Positions 53,817 through 63,741 of a stretch of 64,000 nt of DNA are shown here, one piece after another; within the stretch, counting starts at the first letter, position 1, and each line of letters opens with the position of its first letter. The notes below the pieces were generated by a model, which did no database searches, was not told the DNA's origin, and worked only from the letters and a program-made list of their open reading frames with translations. Source of the stretch: Marinobacter sp. (GTDB lineage: Bacteria; Pseudomonadota; Gammaproteobacteria; Pseudomonadales; Oleiphilaceae); NCBI GenBank assembly GCA_018402255.1, contig JAGYIS010000008.1, forward strand, positions 372,001-436,000, in the 5' to 3' direction. Position numbers and translations under genes: made by a program.

Positions 53817-55901
53817 TCAATTGTCCCCGAAGTCGTAGTTCATCTCCGGTACCGGTGCCTGCAGGTAGTAGCCCTGGATGTAATTGACGCCGGCTTGCCA
53901 CAAGGTGGCGAGCACCCCGGCGTTTTCCACCAGTGGAATAATGGTCAGCTTGCCTGCGCTTTGCAGGCTCTTCACCATTTCTTTGACCTGCTCTTTGGCT
54001 TCATCGCTCTTCTGGATTTCTTCGGTGAAAGAGCCGTCAATTTTCACATAATCCGCTTCAATGTGCTTGAGCGTGTTGAAGGGATTGAGGGCGCAGCCAA
54101 ACTGACAGATCGACACCTTGCTGTGCAGCTCATGCACGGATTTGGTGAACTCCTTGGCCTGCTTCATGTAATTGTTGGCGTCTCCTTCCCGGATCTGGAA
54201 AATCAGCGAATCGCCGGGCAGGCGAGCGGCTTTCAGGGCAACGCTGAGCCAGGGTGTAAAGGTTTTATCTTGCAGGGTTTCTGCCGTGATGTTCAGGAAC
54301 AGTCGGGTGTCATGGCCCCTTGAACGGTGGCTGGCGAGCTGCTTGATGGTTTGCAGGATCACCCAGCGGTCGATCTTGATGGCGGTGTCGCTCGGGCCCA
54401 TGGGGGGCAGGAAGTCGTATGGCGACACTTCCTCGTTGTCTTTGTCGAGCATCCGGACGAAGGCTTCGTAATGCTCTTCGCCTTCACCCCGGAGGTTGAT
54501 GATCGGCTGGAACAGCAAGCGGAAGCGGTTTTCATCCAGCGCCTTGATAATCGCCTCAACCGAGTTGCTCTCGTCCAGCGCTTCGTATTCGACCGGGTTG
54601 TAAACCACAACGCCGTTACCACGCTCGTGGCCTTCGAGCTTTTTCACCTCGGCGGAGGCGATATGGGCCCGGGCCATTAACTCCTCGGCCTTCGGGGAGT
54701 TCTCGGTGATGGCGGCAACGCCGATGGACACCGTCAGTGGTACGGTCTTGCCATTAATGTCGAACAGGTGGTCCTCAACGGCTTTTCGGACGCGTTCACA
54801 AGTGCTTTCCATGCTCTTTTCATCACAGGGCAGGCACATCAGGCAGAAAGCGTCATCGCTCAATCTGGCCAGTGTCATGTCATCGCCCGCCTGCTCGCGC
54901 AGTAACGTAGCCAGGTCGCCCAATAACAAGTCGGCGCCAGCAATACCAACCTGGCCTTTCATGCTCATAAAGCTGTCCAGCGCAATATAAGCCAAGGCCC
55001 CGGATTGGTTGTTCTTGCCGGCCGTGGCAATCGCCTGCGCCAGGGCATCCATCAGGTACTGACGATTAAACAAGCCTGTCAGGAGGTCCTGACTGCTGAT
55101 CTGTTTGAGTTTCTCTTCCAGCTCGGCATCGCTGTGCTCTGGCTGCAAAACAATCTGGGTGCAGGTTTCGCTGTCGTAGGTGGCGGCAGAAACAGACATG
55201 GTGACACTGAGTTCCTGGTCATCACTACGGCGGGCCACGCAGTTGAGTGTCATGCCGTCTTTGCCGTTCTCGGCAAAGGCCTTCATGAAGTCTTTGTACT
55301 TGTCCTGACTTTCTGACGTCAGGGTGTCCAGGATTGGAATGCAGATCAGGTCGTCGATGTCGTCATAGCCCAGAAATTCCATGTACGACTGGTTGGCGTA
55401 GATGTGCATGCCGTCGTTGATGTAGGCAATGGCGTCTTTCGAGCTTTCCAGCAACAGCTGGCAACGCTGCTCGGCCTCGCGCAGGTGAGACTCGAGGGCG
55501 CGACGTCTGCGGCGTTCATCCAGGGCAGCCAGCTCCCGTTTTACAACCAACACCAGAAGGTCTTTGTATTCGAAAGGGACAACGTCTTGTCCACCTGCGC
55601 GAATAATGTTGACGGTCCGCTCTCTGCTCGGTTCTTCAGTCAACAAGATGAACGGGATGTCTTTATCCATTCGCTTGACCATGGCGAGTGCATCATCCGG
55701 ACCGAAATCCTGCTCCAGGTCTCTGGCCAGCAGCAAGTCCCAGTTACTGGACTTGAGTGCATCTTCCAGATCTTCTTCGGAGGTTATCCTGTGGGCACGG
55801 GTGGCCTTGCCTGAATTGCGGAGCAGGCTGATCATGGATTCGGCATCGTTTTGGGATGGATCAAGAATCAGCAGGTGTACGGTCGCGTTTTTTTTCTGCA
55901 T
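53817..55901 (-). CDS. fimX: FimX-like degenerate GGDEF-EAL c-di-GMP effector
   Basis: At 694 residues it matches P. aeruginosa FimX (691), with the same order: receiver-like, PAS, GGDEF, EAL. The receiver-like domain lacks a clear phospho-acceptor site. The GGDEF site is replaced by LSDDA (RLSDDAFCL), so cyclase activity is unlikely. The EAL domain has EAF (HYEAFVRML), QIREGD and QFGCAL where DDFG is expected, so it should bind rather than hydrolyse c-di-GMP. FimX controls type IV pilus assembly and twitching. The position next to serB agrees with Pseudomonas. Confidence 0.88.
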   Translation of the reverse strand: MQKKNATVHLLILDPSQNDAESMISLLRNSGKATRAHRITSEEDLEDALKSSNWDLLLARDLEQDFGPDDALAMVKRMDKDIPFILLTEEPSRERTVNIIRAGGQDVVPFEYKDLLVLVVKRELAALDERRRRRALESHLREAEQRCQLLLESSKDAIAYINDGMHIYANQSYMEFLGYDDIDDLICIPILDTLTSESQDKYKDFMKAFAENGKDGMTLNCVARRSDDQELSVTMSVSAATYDSETCTQIVLQPEHSDAELEEKLKQISSQDLLTGLFNRQYLMDALAQAIATAGKNNQSGALAYIALDSFMSMKGQVGIAGADLLLGDLATLLREQAGDDMTLARLSDDAFCLMCLPCDEKSMESTCERVRKAVEDHLFDINGKTVPLTVSIGVAAITENSPKAEELMARAHIASAEVKKLEGHERGNGVVVYNPVEYEALDESNSVEAIIKALDENRFRLLFQPIINLRGEGEEHYEAFVRMLDKDNEEVSPYDFLPPMGPSDTAIKIDRWVILQTIKQLASHRSRGHDTRLFLNITAETLQDKTFTPWLSVALKAARLPGDSLIFQIREGDANNYMKQAKEFTKSVHELHSKVSICQFGCALNPFNTLKHIEADYVKIDGSFTEEIQKSDEAKEQVKEMVKSLQSAGKLTIIPLVENAGVLATLWQAGVNYIQGYYLQAPVPEMNYDFGDN

Positions 55902-56113
55902 TCGTAAGACGTCTCATGGATACGCATTGGTGTTGCTGGCGTGCAGATTGCTGGAAAACTCATGAGCCGGCAGGGCGTTGCCACAGAGTTCGGGTGAGGG
56001 TTCCGGTGCCGGTTTGCAGAGCCAGACGGTCACTTACGCTGAATGATGCAGGGGTTGGCGATCAATAACAACCCTGACGATGGCGGCGGTTCACAGTCCG
56101 TGTAACTGCTCAC

Positions 56114-57925
56114 CTACAACGATGGCCACAGAGAATCAAATTCATCTTCTGTGGCACCGGGTGTCGAGGGTGGCGCTCCGGTGACTCCTTTAATCGTCGA
56201 AGGGCTTTGCAACTTCAGTTCAAACTGGCTGATGCTGCCAGTGGCCGAGACTTTTTTCAGGAGCTGTCCCTGGTCTTCACGGCCGTCGTGGAGCAGCGAG
56301 ATCCGGCTGCCGTTCTGGAAGGGCAGTCTGGGTGTGATCAGCGTGGCTGCCTGATTGACGACACTGATCTCAGGCAACAGCAGGCCACGAAGATATTCGC
56401 TGCTGGTGCCGACTTTCTGTATCAAGCGAACGCCGCAGGGCGCCGCACTGGGTGCCAGCAATTCAATGCCGACTTGGGTGCCCTGGTTACGAACCTGGCG
56501 CAACCAGCGCACCACCGCAACACTCCAGGGATGTGATTTCTGCTCTCTCACGCCGAGAATTTCACCCGCTTGCAGGGCAGTGGGTATATTGCTCTCCCAG
56601 GCCACGCAGTAGCCACCTGGACTGGTATTGATCAACAGGGCCTGGTTGGCTCGGGGCCGAGTGACTTCGGTGCCTGTGGGCGCGGAGGCACCAGTACTGG
56701 TCTTGAAATTGATCGGGGCGTCTGCCGAATGCAGGCGGTCCTCGTTGGGGCCTGCGTCGTGGGCGCCGGACCAGGCGTCGCCTTTACGGTTGGCATTGCG
56801 GATAAACAGATTGTCCTGATCCGGGTCGCCGTTGTCGTTACCGTTCAGGAATTCTGCAAAGGTCTTTTCCCCGGCAACAAAATAATGCACGGCGGTCAGG
56901 CCTACGCAGATGTCCAGGCTGCCCTGGCTGGCAATGCGGTTGAAGTTCCGTTTCGCGAGAATACCCAATGCCTGGATAAGGTGGGTGAGCAGGGTGTCGC
57001 TGACTTTTGGTGGTATCTGCAGCCGCGGTGTGTCTTTGCTGTGGCTTTGCCTCGCGTGTAGCGTTTCAGACAGTTGGGTGGACAGCTCTCGGGTGTCAAA
57101 GCCAAAGCTTTCATTGCCTGGGTTGTTTTCAAGCAGGCTCCGGTAAATTGGCGGGCAGTCCAGTTCCATGTTGGTAATGAACAGGCTGTCTGTGCCGATG
57201 TCGGGGCCGCACTGGCTGAACTCGGTCCAGGACTCCATTAACTCGTAAACCAGCGTCAATTCGGCTTGTCGTAACTGGTTCGGGCGGGCACAACCCAGCA
57301 GCAGGATGCGCTTGTAGCTGTCAGCGACGGTGCTGGACCGGCGGTGGGTCAGGGTGTCGTCATCAACCTCCTGCGCGCTCAACTTGTTCCGATGGGCAAA
57401 GCGATACAGGCGGTGGCACTCAATCCAGCTTTGTGCCGGGCTCGGGCAGTACAGTTGGTGCGAGCGCACAATGGTGGCTGCCAGCTCGGAAATGGCCCGG
57501 TGAATAGCGGTGGCAACGTGGCGACGGTTTTTCTCGAGTCCGCCATTATCGAGGTATTCGAGAACGCACAGTTTATATCCACTAGCCAGGTGCAGCTGCA
57601 GTGCCTGCGCAAGATTGGCGATCTTGCGTTGCTTTTCCGGCAGCGCGATAGCCAGCCCGAGAAAATGCCGTGATAACTCGTCACAGACGAAATGGATCTT
57701 GTCGCGGATCAGTTCCAGAAACTGCATGCGCTGCTGGGGCGAGAGAAACAGGTGGTTCAGTTCAATCACCGCGTGATACAGCTGGCGCGACGCCTCACCG
57801 ATGTTGGCCATTGGCAACTGGTCTACCCACAGGCGGAAAGCCTTGGGCGTGGTATCACAAAACGACAGGCTTGCCGTCTTCTGTTCAGGAACCTTCAAGT
57901 CAGGTTTCAGAATTTTACCTTCCAT
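56114..57925 (-). CDS. Conserved PilZ-like protein encoded beside fimX
   Basis: A 603-residue protein with no signal peptide. The N-terminal ~300 residues are helical (FLSPQQRMQFLELIRDKIHF) and unrecognised. The C-terminal part looks PilZ-like: LLINTSPGGYCVAWESNIP, then SVAVVRWLRQVRNQGTQVGI. The family normally has R and N/DxSxxG motifs; here the serine and double glycine of the NxSxGG motif are seen, but the leading Arg is unclear. A homologue occupies the same place beside fimX in P. aeruginosa, so a joint role in c-di-GMP control of pili is likely but inferred. Confidence 0.7.
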   Translation of the reverse strand: MEGKILKPDLKVPEQKTASLSFCDTTPKAFRLWVDQLPMANIGEASRQLYHAVIELNHLFLSPQQRMQFLELIRDKIHFVCDELSRHFLGLAIALPEKQRKIANLAQALQLHLASGYKLCVLEYLDNGGLEKNRRHVATAIHRAISELAATIVRSHQLYCPSPAQSWIECHRLYRFAHRNKLSAQEVDDDTLTHRRSSTVADSYKRILLLGCARPNQLRQAELTLVYELMESWTEFSQCGPDIGTDSLFITNMELDCPPIYRSLLENNPGNESFGFDTRELSTQLSETLHARQSHSKDTPRLQIPPKVSDTLLTHLIQALGILAKRNFNRIASQGSLDICVGLTAVHYFVAGEKTFAEFLNGNDNGDPDQDNLFIRNANRKGDAWSGAHDAGPNEDRLHSADAPINFKTSTGASAPTGTEVTRPRANQALLINTSPGGYCVAWESNIPTALQAGEILGVREQKSHPWSVAVVRWLRQVRNQGTQVGIELLAPSAAPCGVRLIQKVGTSSEYLRGLLLPEISVVNQAATLITPRLPFQNGSRISLLHDGREDQGQLLKKVSATGSISQFELKLQSPSTIKGVTGAPPSTPGATEDEFDSLWPSL

Positions 57926-58106
57926 GTTCTCGCGCCAGTGTCTGAGCCGCTTTACGTATGTTTCGACCGAAAGTGCCGAAAATACATGCTTTTATTGTGG
58001 GTAACCATTGAACTGTAAGATAGCAAAGCGATAACAAAAAGCGAGAAGATCATGAGTTGACAATGTTTGACAAGTCAAAACGGGCCAGCTTATGCGACAT
58101 GTCTCA

Positions 58107-59207
58107 TTATGGGGCAGCGGCGACTGGCCAGTGGTCGATGGCAACGGGTGTTTTGCTGGCTTCGCCAGGGAGTTCTCTGACCAGTTTCGGTACCAGAAAG
58201 CCAGGTAGCCGCTTCATTAGATCCTGCACCAGCCTGGCAGCCGTCTGATCGCAAACATCAAAATGGTGCGCCCCCGCGACGGGGTCAAAGGCGTGCAGGT
58301 AATAAGGCATCACGCCGGCATCGAACAGCTCTTCGCTGAGCGTAGCAAGGGTATCAGCACAATCATTTACCCCTTTGAGTATGACGCTCTGATTGAGCAG
58401 TGTGACGCCGGCCTGCTTCAGACGAGCAAACGCTTGCCGGGTTGCTGGGTCCAGTTCAGCCGGGTGATTGACGTGCACCACCAGAATCTTCTGAAGCGGC
58501 GTTGCTTCCAGCCATTGCAGCAGTGCGTCACACACCCTCTGAGGGATGACCACCGGCAACCGGGAGTGAATCCGCAGTCGCTTGATATGAGGCACCTCTG
58601 CCAGGGCTATGGCCCACTGCGCCAATAAGCGATCGTTGACGGCCAGGGGGTCACCACCACTGAGGATGACTTCGTTGATATCCGGACTAGCGTTCAGGCT
58701 GTCCAGCACCTGCTGACGATCTTCTGGCCCGAGTCTCTGAGAGTCATAGGGGAAGTGCCGGCGAAAGCAGTAGCGGCAGTTGATGGCGCACTGGCCGGTT
58801 ACCATCAATAAGGCCCGGCTCTGGTACTTCCGGATCAGGCCGGTGGTCTGAATAGCGGTGTTTTCTGCCAATGGATCGCGAACGTACCCTGGCTGATGTA
58901 AGGCTTCGTCAGCGAGCGGCAGAACCTGGCGTAACAGGGGGTCGTTGGCGTTGCCATGTTGCATGCGCCGGAGAAAAGGCTCCGGTACCCGCACGGAAAA
59001 CAGCCGATGGCCTGCGTTAGCACCCTTTAACCAGGGCTCAAGCGGCAGCCCAAGGCGGGTCAGAAGCTGCTCAGGGCTGGTCACGGAATCCGCCAGAATC
59101 TGCTGCCAGGTCTGTATCGGTGAGCCGGCTTGATTCCGCTGGCCAGCAACGTTGGAAGAAGGCGCTTCGTTACGGGCTTCTATACGGGCAGGGGTTCGCT
59201 GTATCAT
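58107..59207 (-). CDS. epmB: EF-P beta-lysylation enzyme EpmB (lysine 2,3-aminomutase family)
   Basis: A 366-residue radical-SAM, PLP-dependent enzyme that converts (S)-alpha-lysine to (R)-beta-lysine for EF-P modification. The cluster-binding motif is [15 protein letters not shown] (CxxxCxxC) at residues ~138-152. [18 protein letters not shown] and [11 protein letters not shown] follow. The start has GAAGG 6 nt upstream. It is divergent from efp by only 45 bp; the modified protein and both modifying enzymes are adjacent. Confidence 0.96.
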   Translation of the reverse strand: MIQRTPARIEARNEAPSSNVAGQRNQAGSPIQTWQQILADSVTSPEQLLTRLGLPLEPWLKGANAGHRLFSVRVPEPFLRRMQHGNANDPLLRQVLPLADEALHQPGYVRDPLAENTAIQTTGLIRKYQSRALLMVTGQCAINCRYCFRRHFPYDSQRLGPEDRQQVLDSLNASPDINEVILSGGDPLAVNDRLLAQWAIALAEVPHIKRLRIHSRLPVVIPQRVCDALLQWLEATPLQKILVVHVNHPAELDPATRQAFARLKQAGVTLLNQSVILKGVNDCADTLATLSEELFDAGVMPYYLHAFDPVAGAHHFDVCDQTAARLVQDLMKRLPGFLVPKLVRELPGEASKTPVAIDHWPVAAAP

Positions 59208-59252
59208 AGCGACCTTCGAAATTTTAACGACAGTCTGTCAGGTGGACATTTC

Positions 59253-59828
59253 ATGGCTTCATATTCTACCAACGAATTCCGCAGCGGTCTCAAGGTTTTG
59301 CTGGATGGCGACCCTTGTATCATTCTGGAGAACGAGTTCGTCAAGCCCGGCAAGGGCCAGGCATTCAACCGCGTCAGGCTCCGCAACCTGATGTCCAACC
59401 GTGTCTGGGAGCGTACCTTCAAGTCTGGCGAGACTCTGGAAGCTGCCGATGTCATGGATCAGGACATGGAATATCTCTATACCGACGGCGAGTTCTGGCA
59501 CTTTATGCTGACCGATGGCTCGTTCGAGCAGTACGCGGCTGACGCGAAAGCGGTTGGCGACACAGTCAAATGGCTTAAAGAGCAAGACGTTTACACGGTT
59601 ACTCTTTACAACGGTGCCCCGCTGTCAGTCACACCGCCTAACTTTGTCGAGCTGGAAGTGGTCGATACTGATCCCGGCATGAAAGGCGACACGGCTCAGG
59701 GTGGCTCCAAGCCGGCAACCCTGTCTACCGGTGCGGTGGTGAGCGTACCGCTATTCATCGTTATTGGTGAAGTGTTGAAAGTGGATACCCGCTCCGGCGA
59801 ATACGTTAACCGCGTAAAAAGCAGCTGA
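59253..59828 (+). CDS. efp: Elongation factor P
   Basis: Rescues ribosomes stalled at polyproline. 191 residues from the ATG at 59253 (longer frames reach into epmB). The modification loop [17 protein letters not shown] carries the lysylated lysine in KPGKGQA at about residue 34. [20 protein letters not shown] and the C-terminal [13 protein letters not shown] are typical. It lies 7 bp upstream of epmA, so synthesis and lysylation are coupled. Confidence 0.97.
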   Translation: MASYSTNEFRSGLKVLLDGDPCIILENEFVKPGKGQAFNRVRLRNLMSNRVWERTFKSGETLEAADVMDQDMEYLYTDGEFWHFMLTDGSFEQYAADAKAVGDTVKWLKEQDVYTVTLYNGAPLSVTPPNFVELEVVDTDPGMKGDTAQGGSKPATLSTGAVVSVPLFIVIGEVLKVDTRSGEYVNRVKSS

Positions 59829-59835
59829 TCCCGCA

Positions 59836-60804
59836 ATGACGGATCAGCCTGTCTGGCGGCCAACTGCCTCGCGGGAAAATCTGAAAAGCCGTGCACAGCA
59901 GCTTGCGTATGTGCGCGGCTTTTTTGCTGAGCGAGAGGTTTTGGAAGTAGAAACGCCGGTCCTCGGGCGCCACGGTGTCACCGACGTCAATCTGGAGGGC
60001 GTGGCCGCATCGATTGACGCGGCTGGGGTCTCTGGCGGCTGGCTGCAGACGTCGCCGGAATATCATATGAAACGCCTGCTGGCGGCCGGTTCCGGATCTA
60101 TTTTTCAGGTTGCCCGCGTGTTTCGTAACGGTGAACGAGGTGGTCGCCATAACCCCGAGTTTTCCATGCTGGAGTGGTATCGGGTCGGCTTTGATGACAC
60201 GGAGCTGATGGCGGAAGTCGCCGATCTGGTGTGCGGCTGGCTGGGCTGCGACCGGCCGCAGGTGTTGAATTATCGGGATGCGGTTCGGACTATTGCCGGT
60301 TTCGATCCCATGACCATTTCTGCTCATGATCTCTATCAGGTTTGCCAGCAATGGCTGGAGCCGGAGCAGTTGGCGGGCATGAGTCGAGACGATTGCCTGG
60401 ACCTGGTCATGAGTTTCAAGGTGGAGCCTGAACTGGGGCAGGCTCGGCCGGTCTTTGTTACCCACTACCCCGCGTCGCAGGCGGCCCTGGCGAGAATTAC
60501 AACGAAGCATGGCTATCCGGTCGCCCATAGGTTTGAGCTCTACATCAAAGGCCTTGAACTGTGCAATGGTTACTGGGAACTGACCGAGCCCTCGGAGCAA
60601 CGGCAACGCTTTGACCAGGATAACAGGCGCCGCCGATCGGTGGGTAAGCCGGAAATGACGGTTGATCAGGCCTTTCTGTCAGCGTTGGATGCTGGTTTGC
60701 CGGCCTGTTCTGGCGTGGCCCTTGGGCTGGACCGGTTGCTCATGCTTAAAACCGGTGCAGCCCGCATTGAAGAGGTGCTCGCATTCCCTATCGAACGCGC
60801 CTGA
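59836..60804 (+). CDS. epmA: EF-P lysine aminoacylase EpmA (PoxA/GenX)
   Basis: A 322-residue class II lysyl-tRNA-synthetase paralogue that attaches beta-lysine to EF-P. It lacks the anticodon-binding N-domain. Class II motifs: VLEVETPVLGRHGVTD (motif 1), FRNGERGGRHNPEFSMLEWY (motif 2) and CSGVALGLDRLLML (motif 3). The ELCNGYWELTEPSEQRQRF segment is typical of EpmA. It follows efp directly and converges on psd with a 9-bp gap. Confidence 0.96.
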   Translation: MTDQPVWRPTASRENLKSRAQQLAYVRGFFAEREVLEVETPVLGRHGVTDVNLEGVAASIDAAGVSGGWLQTSPEYHMKRLLAAGSGSIFQVARVFRNGERGGRHNPEFSMLEWYRVGFDDTELMAEVADLVCGWLGCDRPQVLNYRDAVRTIAGFDPMTISAHDLYQVCQQWLEPEQLAGMSRDDCLDLVMSFKVEPELGQARPVFVTHYPASQAALARITTKHGYPVAHRFELYIKGLELCNGYWELTEPSEQRQRFDQDNRRRRSVGKPEMTVDQAFLSALDAGLPACSGVALGLDRLLMLKTGAARIEEVLAFPIERA

Positions 60805-60813
60805 GCAGATTGC

Positions 60814-61680
60814 TCAGCGGGCATCGGATGCCAGTGTTCCGAACGCCTCTCCCATCTGGACGGTCTTGCCGGCGATTTGTTCTGCATTCCATGTCACGGC
60901 CCCTTTGGGCATAACCAGAACCACCGTAGAGCCCAGGCGAAAACGACCCATTTCATCGCCCTTTTCAAACTTGATCGCCTGGTCGTCCTGATAGTGCCAG
61001 CGAGTCAGTTTTGCAGGATTCGGGGCGATGACACCGGCCCAGGTAGTTTCCATACTGCCAACGATCATGGCGCCAACCAGCACCATGGCCATTGGCCCGG
61101 CGTCTGTATCAAAAATACAGACCACTCGTTCGTTTCTGGCAAAAAGATTGGGCACATTCTCAGCGGTTACCGGATTCACAGAAAACAGGTTGCCCGGAAC
61201 ATACACCATTTCACGGAGCGTGCCCGCCATGGGCATGTGAATGCGGTGATAGTCCTTGGGTGACAGGTAAATCGTTGAGAATTGACCCTCCCGGAAGGGG
61301 GTGGCGCTGGGTTCATCGCCGCCCAACAGTTCGGTGAGGCCGAAAGACTGGCCTTTGGCCTGAAACACACGGTCATTGCTGACCTGGCCCAGCTGGCTGA
61401 TGGCGCCATCAACGGGGCTGACAAAAACGTCGTCGCCGGGAGTAATGGTACGGGCGCCGGGCTTGAGTTCGCGAGTGAAAAACGCATTAAACGACGGGTA
61501 GGCGGTGGGGTCTGATTCGGCGGCCTCGCTCATGTTTACCCCGTAACGGCCGATAAACCAGTTGACCACACGGTTTTTAAGGGCAGGGGAACCGGTGCTG
61601 TCGGCCAGGCGCCCGGCAAGATGCGACACCGTCCGCTGGGGCGTAACGTATTGGCTCAGAACAAACAGTTTATCAAGCAT
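60814..61680 (-). CDS. psd: Phosphatidylserine decarboxylase proenzyme
   Basis: Makes phosphatidylethanolamine from phosphatidylserine at the inner membrane. From the ATG at 61680 it is 288 residues; an upstream in-frame ATG would add 23 atypical residues. The self-cleavage site that generates the pyruvoyl group is LGST (GRFRLGSTVVLVMPKG, ~residue 254). SPVDGAISQLG with Asp and YHRIHMPMAGTL with His complete the catalytic set. The neighbourhood order fimX - conserved protein - psd matches Pseudomonas. Confidence 0.96.
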   Translation of the reverse strand: MLDKLFVLSQYVTPQRTVSHLAGRLADSTGSPALKNRVVNWFIGRYGVNMSEAAESDPTAYPSFNAFFTRELKPGARTITPGDDVFVSPVDGAISQLGQVSNDRVFQAKGQSFGLTELLGGDEPSATPFREGQFSTIYLSPKDYHRIHMPMAGTLREMVYVPGNLFSVNPVTAENVPNLFARNERVVCIFDTDAGPMAMVLVGAMIVGSMETTWAGVIAPNPAKLTRWHYQDDQAIKFEKGDEMGRFRLGSTVVLVMPKGAVTWNAEQIAGKTVQMGEAFGTLASDAR

Positions 61681-61773
61681 GAAAAGACTCTCGGCGGAAC
61701 AAAGCGGGCAGTCTAGCAAACACCGTGCAGTGTATAGAAATTGTTTCACGGCTTCGCGGATGGCCCGGAGGCT

Positions 61774-61782
61774 TGCTATGAT
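61774..61782 (+). promoter_or_regulatory. Extended -10 promoter candidate for motAB
   Basis: TGC-TATGAT at 61774-61782 (TG-n-TATGAT) without a good -35 box, ~88 bp before motA. A sigma-28-like TAAATGAC-11-AGCGGTAG at ~61808 is a weaker alternative. Confidence 0.3.
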
Positions 61783-61869
61783 CAGGACACATTGCCGGTG
61801 TAGGGCATAAATGACTCCTGCGGTTTAGCGGTAGCAGTCAACCAGACAACAAAAGGCGTACATAAATCC

Positions 61870-62721
61870 ATGCTGCTGATCATTGGTTCGGTAATCGTTG
61901 TAGTGAGTGTGCTGGGCGGGTATGTCCTGCATGGTGGCCATCTTGCGGTGTTGTGGCAACCGACTGAGGTGTTGATCATCGGTGGAGCGGCTGTGGGTGC
62001 ATTTATCATCGCTAATCCGATGCACACCGTCAAAGAAGTGGGCAAGGGCATCATGCGTCTGCTCACCGGCTCTCCCTTTAACAAGTCCTACTACATGGAT
62101 TTGCTGAGCCTGTTGTATGAAGTGTTTGATAAATCCCGCAAGCAAGGTGTGATGGCGATTGAAGAAGACATAGACAACCCTGAAAACAGCCAGATCTTTA
62201 CCCGTTATCCAGCCATCATGAAGTCGCGCCATTTGCTGGAATTCATTACTGACTATCTGCGTATCATCAGCTCCGGCAACATGGCGCCCCATGAACTGGA
62301 AGGCATGATGGAAAATGAGATAGACAGCCGTCAGCATGAGTTGGAAGAGCCGGCGCATGCGGTGAACAAAGTGGCGGATGCACTGCCGGGGCTGGGTATT
62401 GTGGCGGCTGTTCTGGGCATCGTCATTACCATGGGCATCATCTCGGAAGGGCCAGAATTGATCGGTCTGAGTGTGGCGGCTGCCCTGGTTGGTACCTTTC
62501 TGGGAATCTGGATGGGCTATGGTTTTGTCGGGCCTATGTCTGTTTCAATGGAACACTCCGCCAAGTATGAGCTCAAGGCATATGAATGTGTGAAGTCGGC
62601 TGTCGTAGCAACTGTGTCTGGTCAGGCGCCACAGATGGCCATTGAGTTTGGGCGCAAAGCATTGCCTTCCGACAAACGCCCTGGCTTCCAGGAATTAAAC
62701 GATCACGTGCGCTCCAAATAG
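61870..62721 (+). CDS. motA: Flagellar stator protein MotA
   Basis: A 283-residue inner-membrane protein with four TM helices: the N-terminal pair LIIGSVIVVVSVLGGYVLHG and VLIIGGAAVGAFIIANP, then ALPGLGIVAAVLGIVITMG and LSVAAALVGTFLGIWMGYG. The cytoplasmic loop contains the charged segment around RSRHLLEFITDYLRIIS that contacts the rotor. The second, E. coli-like MotA type fits its length. It pairs with MotB 31 bp downstream. Proton or sodium use cannot be decided by eye. Confidence 0.95.
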   Translation: MLLIIGSVIVVVSVLGGYVLHGGHLAVLWQPTEVLIIGGAAVGAFIIANPMHTVKEVGKGIMRLLTGSPFNKSYYMDLLSLLYEVFDKSRKQGVMAIEEDIDNPENSQIFTRYPAIMKSRHLLEFITDYLRIISSGNMAPHELEGMMENEIDSRQHELEEPAHAVNKVADALPGLGIVAAVLGIVITMGIISEGPELIGLSVAAALVGTFLGIWMGYGFVGPMSVSMEHSAKYELKAYECVKSAVVATVSGQAPQMAIEFGRKALPSDKRPGFQELNDHVRSK

Positions 62722-62752
62722 TCATCGGAGCAGCGGCAGCCGGAGTTAGGGT

Positions 62753-63712
62753 GTGGAAGAGCAACCGATCATCATCAAGCGTAAAAAGGTAGTCGCTGCC
62801 GGGCACCATGGCGGCTCCTGGAAAGTTGCGTTTGCCGATTTTGCCACAGCCATGATGGCGTTCTTTCTGGTGCTCTGGTTGACAGCAACCGCGTCTCCGG
62901 AGCAGAAGCTGGCGATTGAGGGGTATTTTAAAGATCCGGTAGGCTTTATGGAGGGAGGAGCGTCCAGCCCGGTGGATTTGGGGGGGAGCGCATCGGTGAT
63001 CAACGAAGCGACCCAGGATATCGACTCGAACCCTGTCCAGATTCAGGATGAGGTAGTTGATCAACTGGCGGATACTCTGGAGCAGCGCCGCATGCAGCAG
63101 CTGTTTCAGGAGCTTCAGGAGCGAATTGAGCAGAATGAAACACTGCAGGAGTTCAAGGATCAGTTGCTTATCGACATCACCGATGAGGGCTTGAGAATCC
63201 AGATTGTTGACCGTTCCAACCGGCCGATGTTCGACAGTGGTCGGGCAGAGCTCAAGTACTATTCTCAGGACATTCTGTTTGAGTTGGCTAATACGCTGGG
63301 CTCCGTCAACAACAAGCTCAGCATTACCGGGCATACCGACTCCACACCCTTCAGGGGGCGGCCCGGTTACACCAACTGGGAGCTTTCTTCCGACCGGGCC
63401 AATACCGCGCGCAGGGCTCTGGTCGCCGGTGGCGTGCGCCTGGAGCAGATTGCCCGGGTGGTCGGTTTGAGCGATTCCGTGCTGTTTGACAAAGAAAACC
63501 CGATGGCACCGGTAAATCGCCGCATCTCAATCATTGTATTGAACAAGAAAGCCGCAGACAGCATCGAATCCGGTGCAGGCCGGTCGGACCAGCCGGTTAT
63601 TGACCTCACCCAGCCAAGCGAGGAGGCGCAACAGGAGGCTTCTGATCGTCTTGAGAGTGGTGACTGGTTTGAAGAGCGCCAGGAACCAGCTCCTGGGGAG
63701 CTGAACTGGTAA
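62753..63712 (+). CDS. motB: Flagellar stator protein MotB
   Basis: A 319-residue partner of MotA, GTG start. The single TM helix holds the ion-binding aspartate D29 (SWKVAFADFATAMMAFFLVL). A plug/linker follows, and then an OmpA-like peptidoglycan-binding domain at residues ~150-260 (ITGHTDSTPFRGRPGYTNWE, SSDRANTARRALVAGGV, NRRISIIVL). The tail is Gln/Glu-rich. It converges on rsgA with a 29-bp gap. Confidence 0.95.
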   Translation: MEEQPIIIKRKKVVAAGHHGGSWKVAFADFATAMMAFFLVLWLTATASPEQKLAIEGYFKDPVGFMEGGASSPVDLGGSASVINEATQDIDSNPVQIQDEVVDQLADTLEQRRMQQLFQELQERIEQNETLQEFKDQLLIDITDEGLRIQIVDRSNRPMFDSGRAELKYYSQDILFELANTLGSVNNKLSITGHTDSTPFRGRPGYTNWELSSDRANTARRALVAGGVRLEQIARVVGLSDSVLFDKENPMAPVNRRISIIVLNKKAADSIESGAGRSDQPVIDLTQPSEEAQQEASDRLESGDWFEERQEPAPGELNW

Positions 63713-63741
63713 ATCTCGCCCACCCGATCGCCTGGGTGTGA

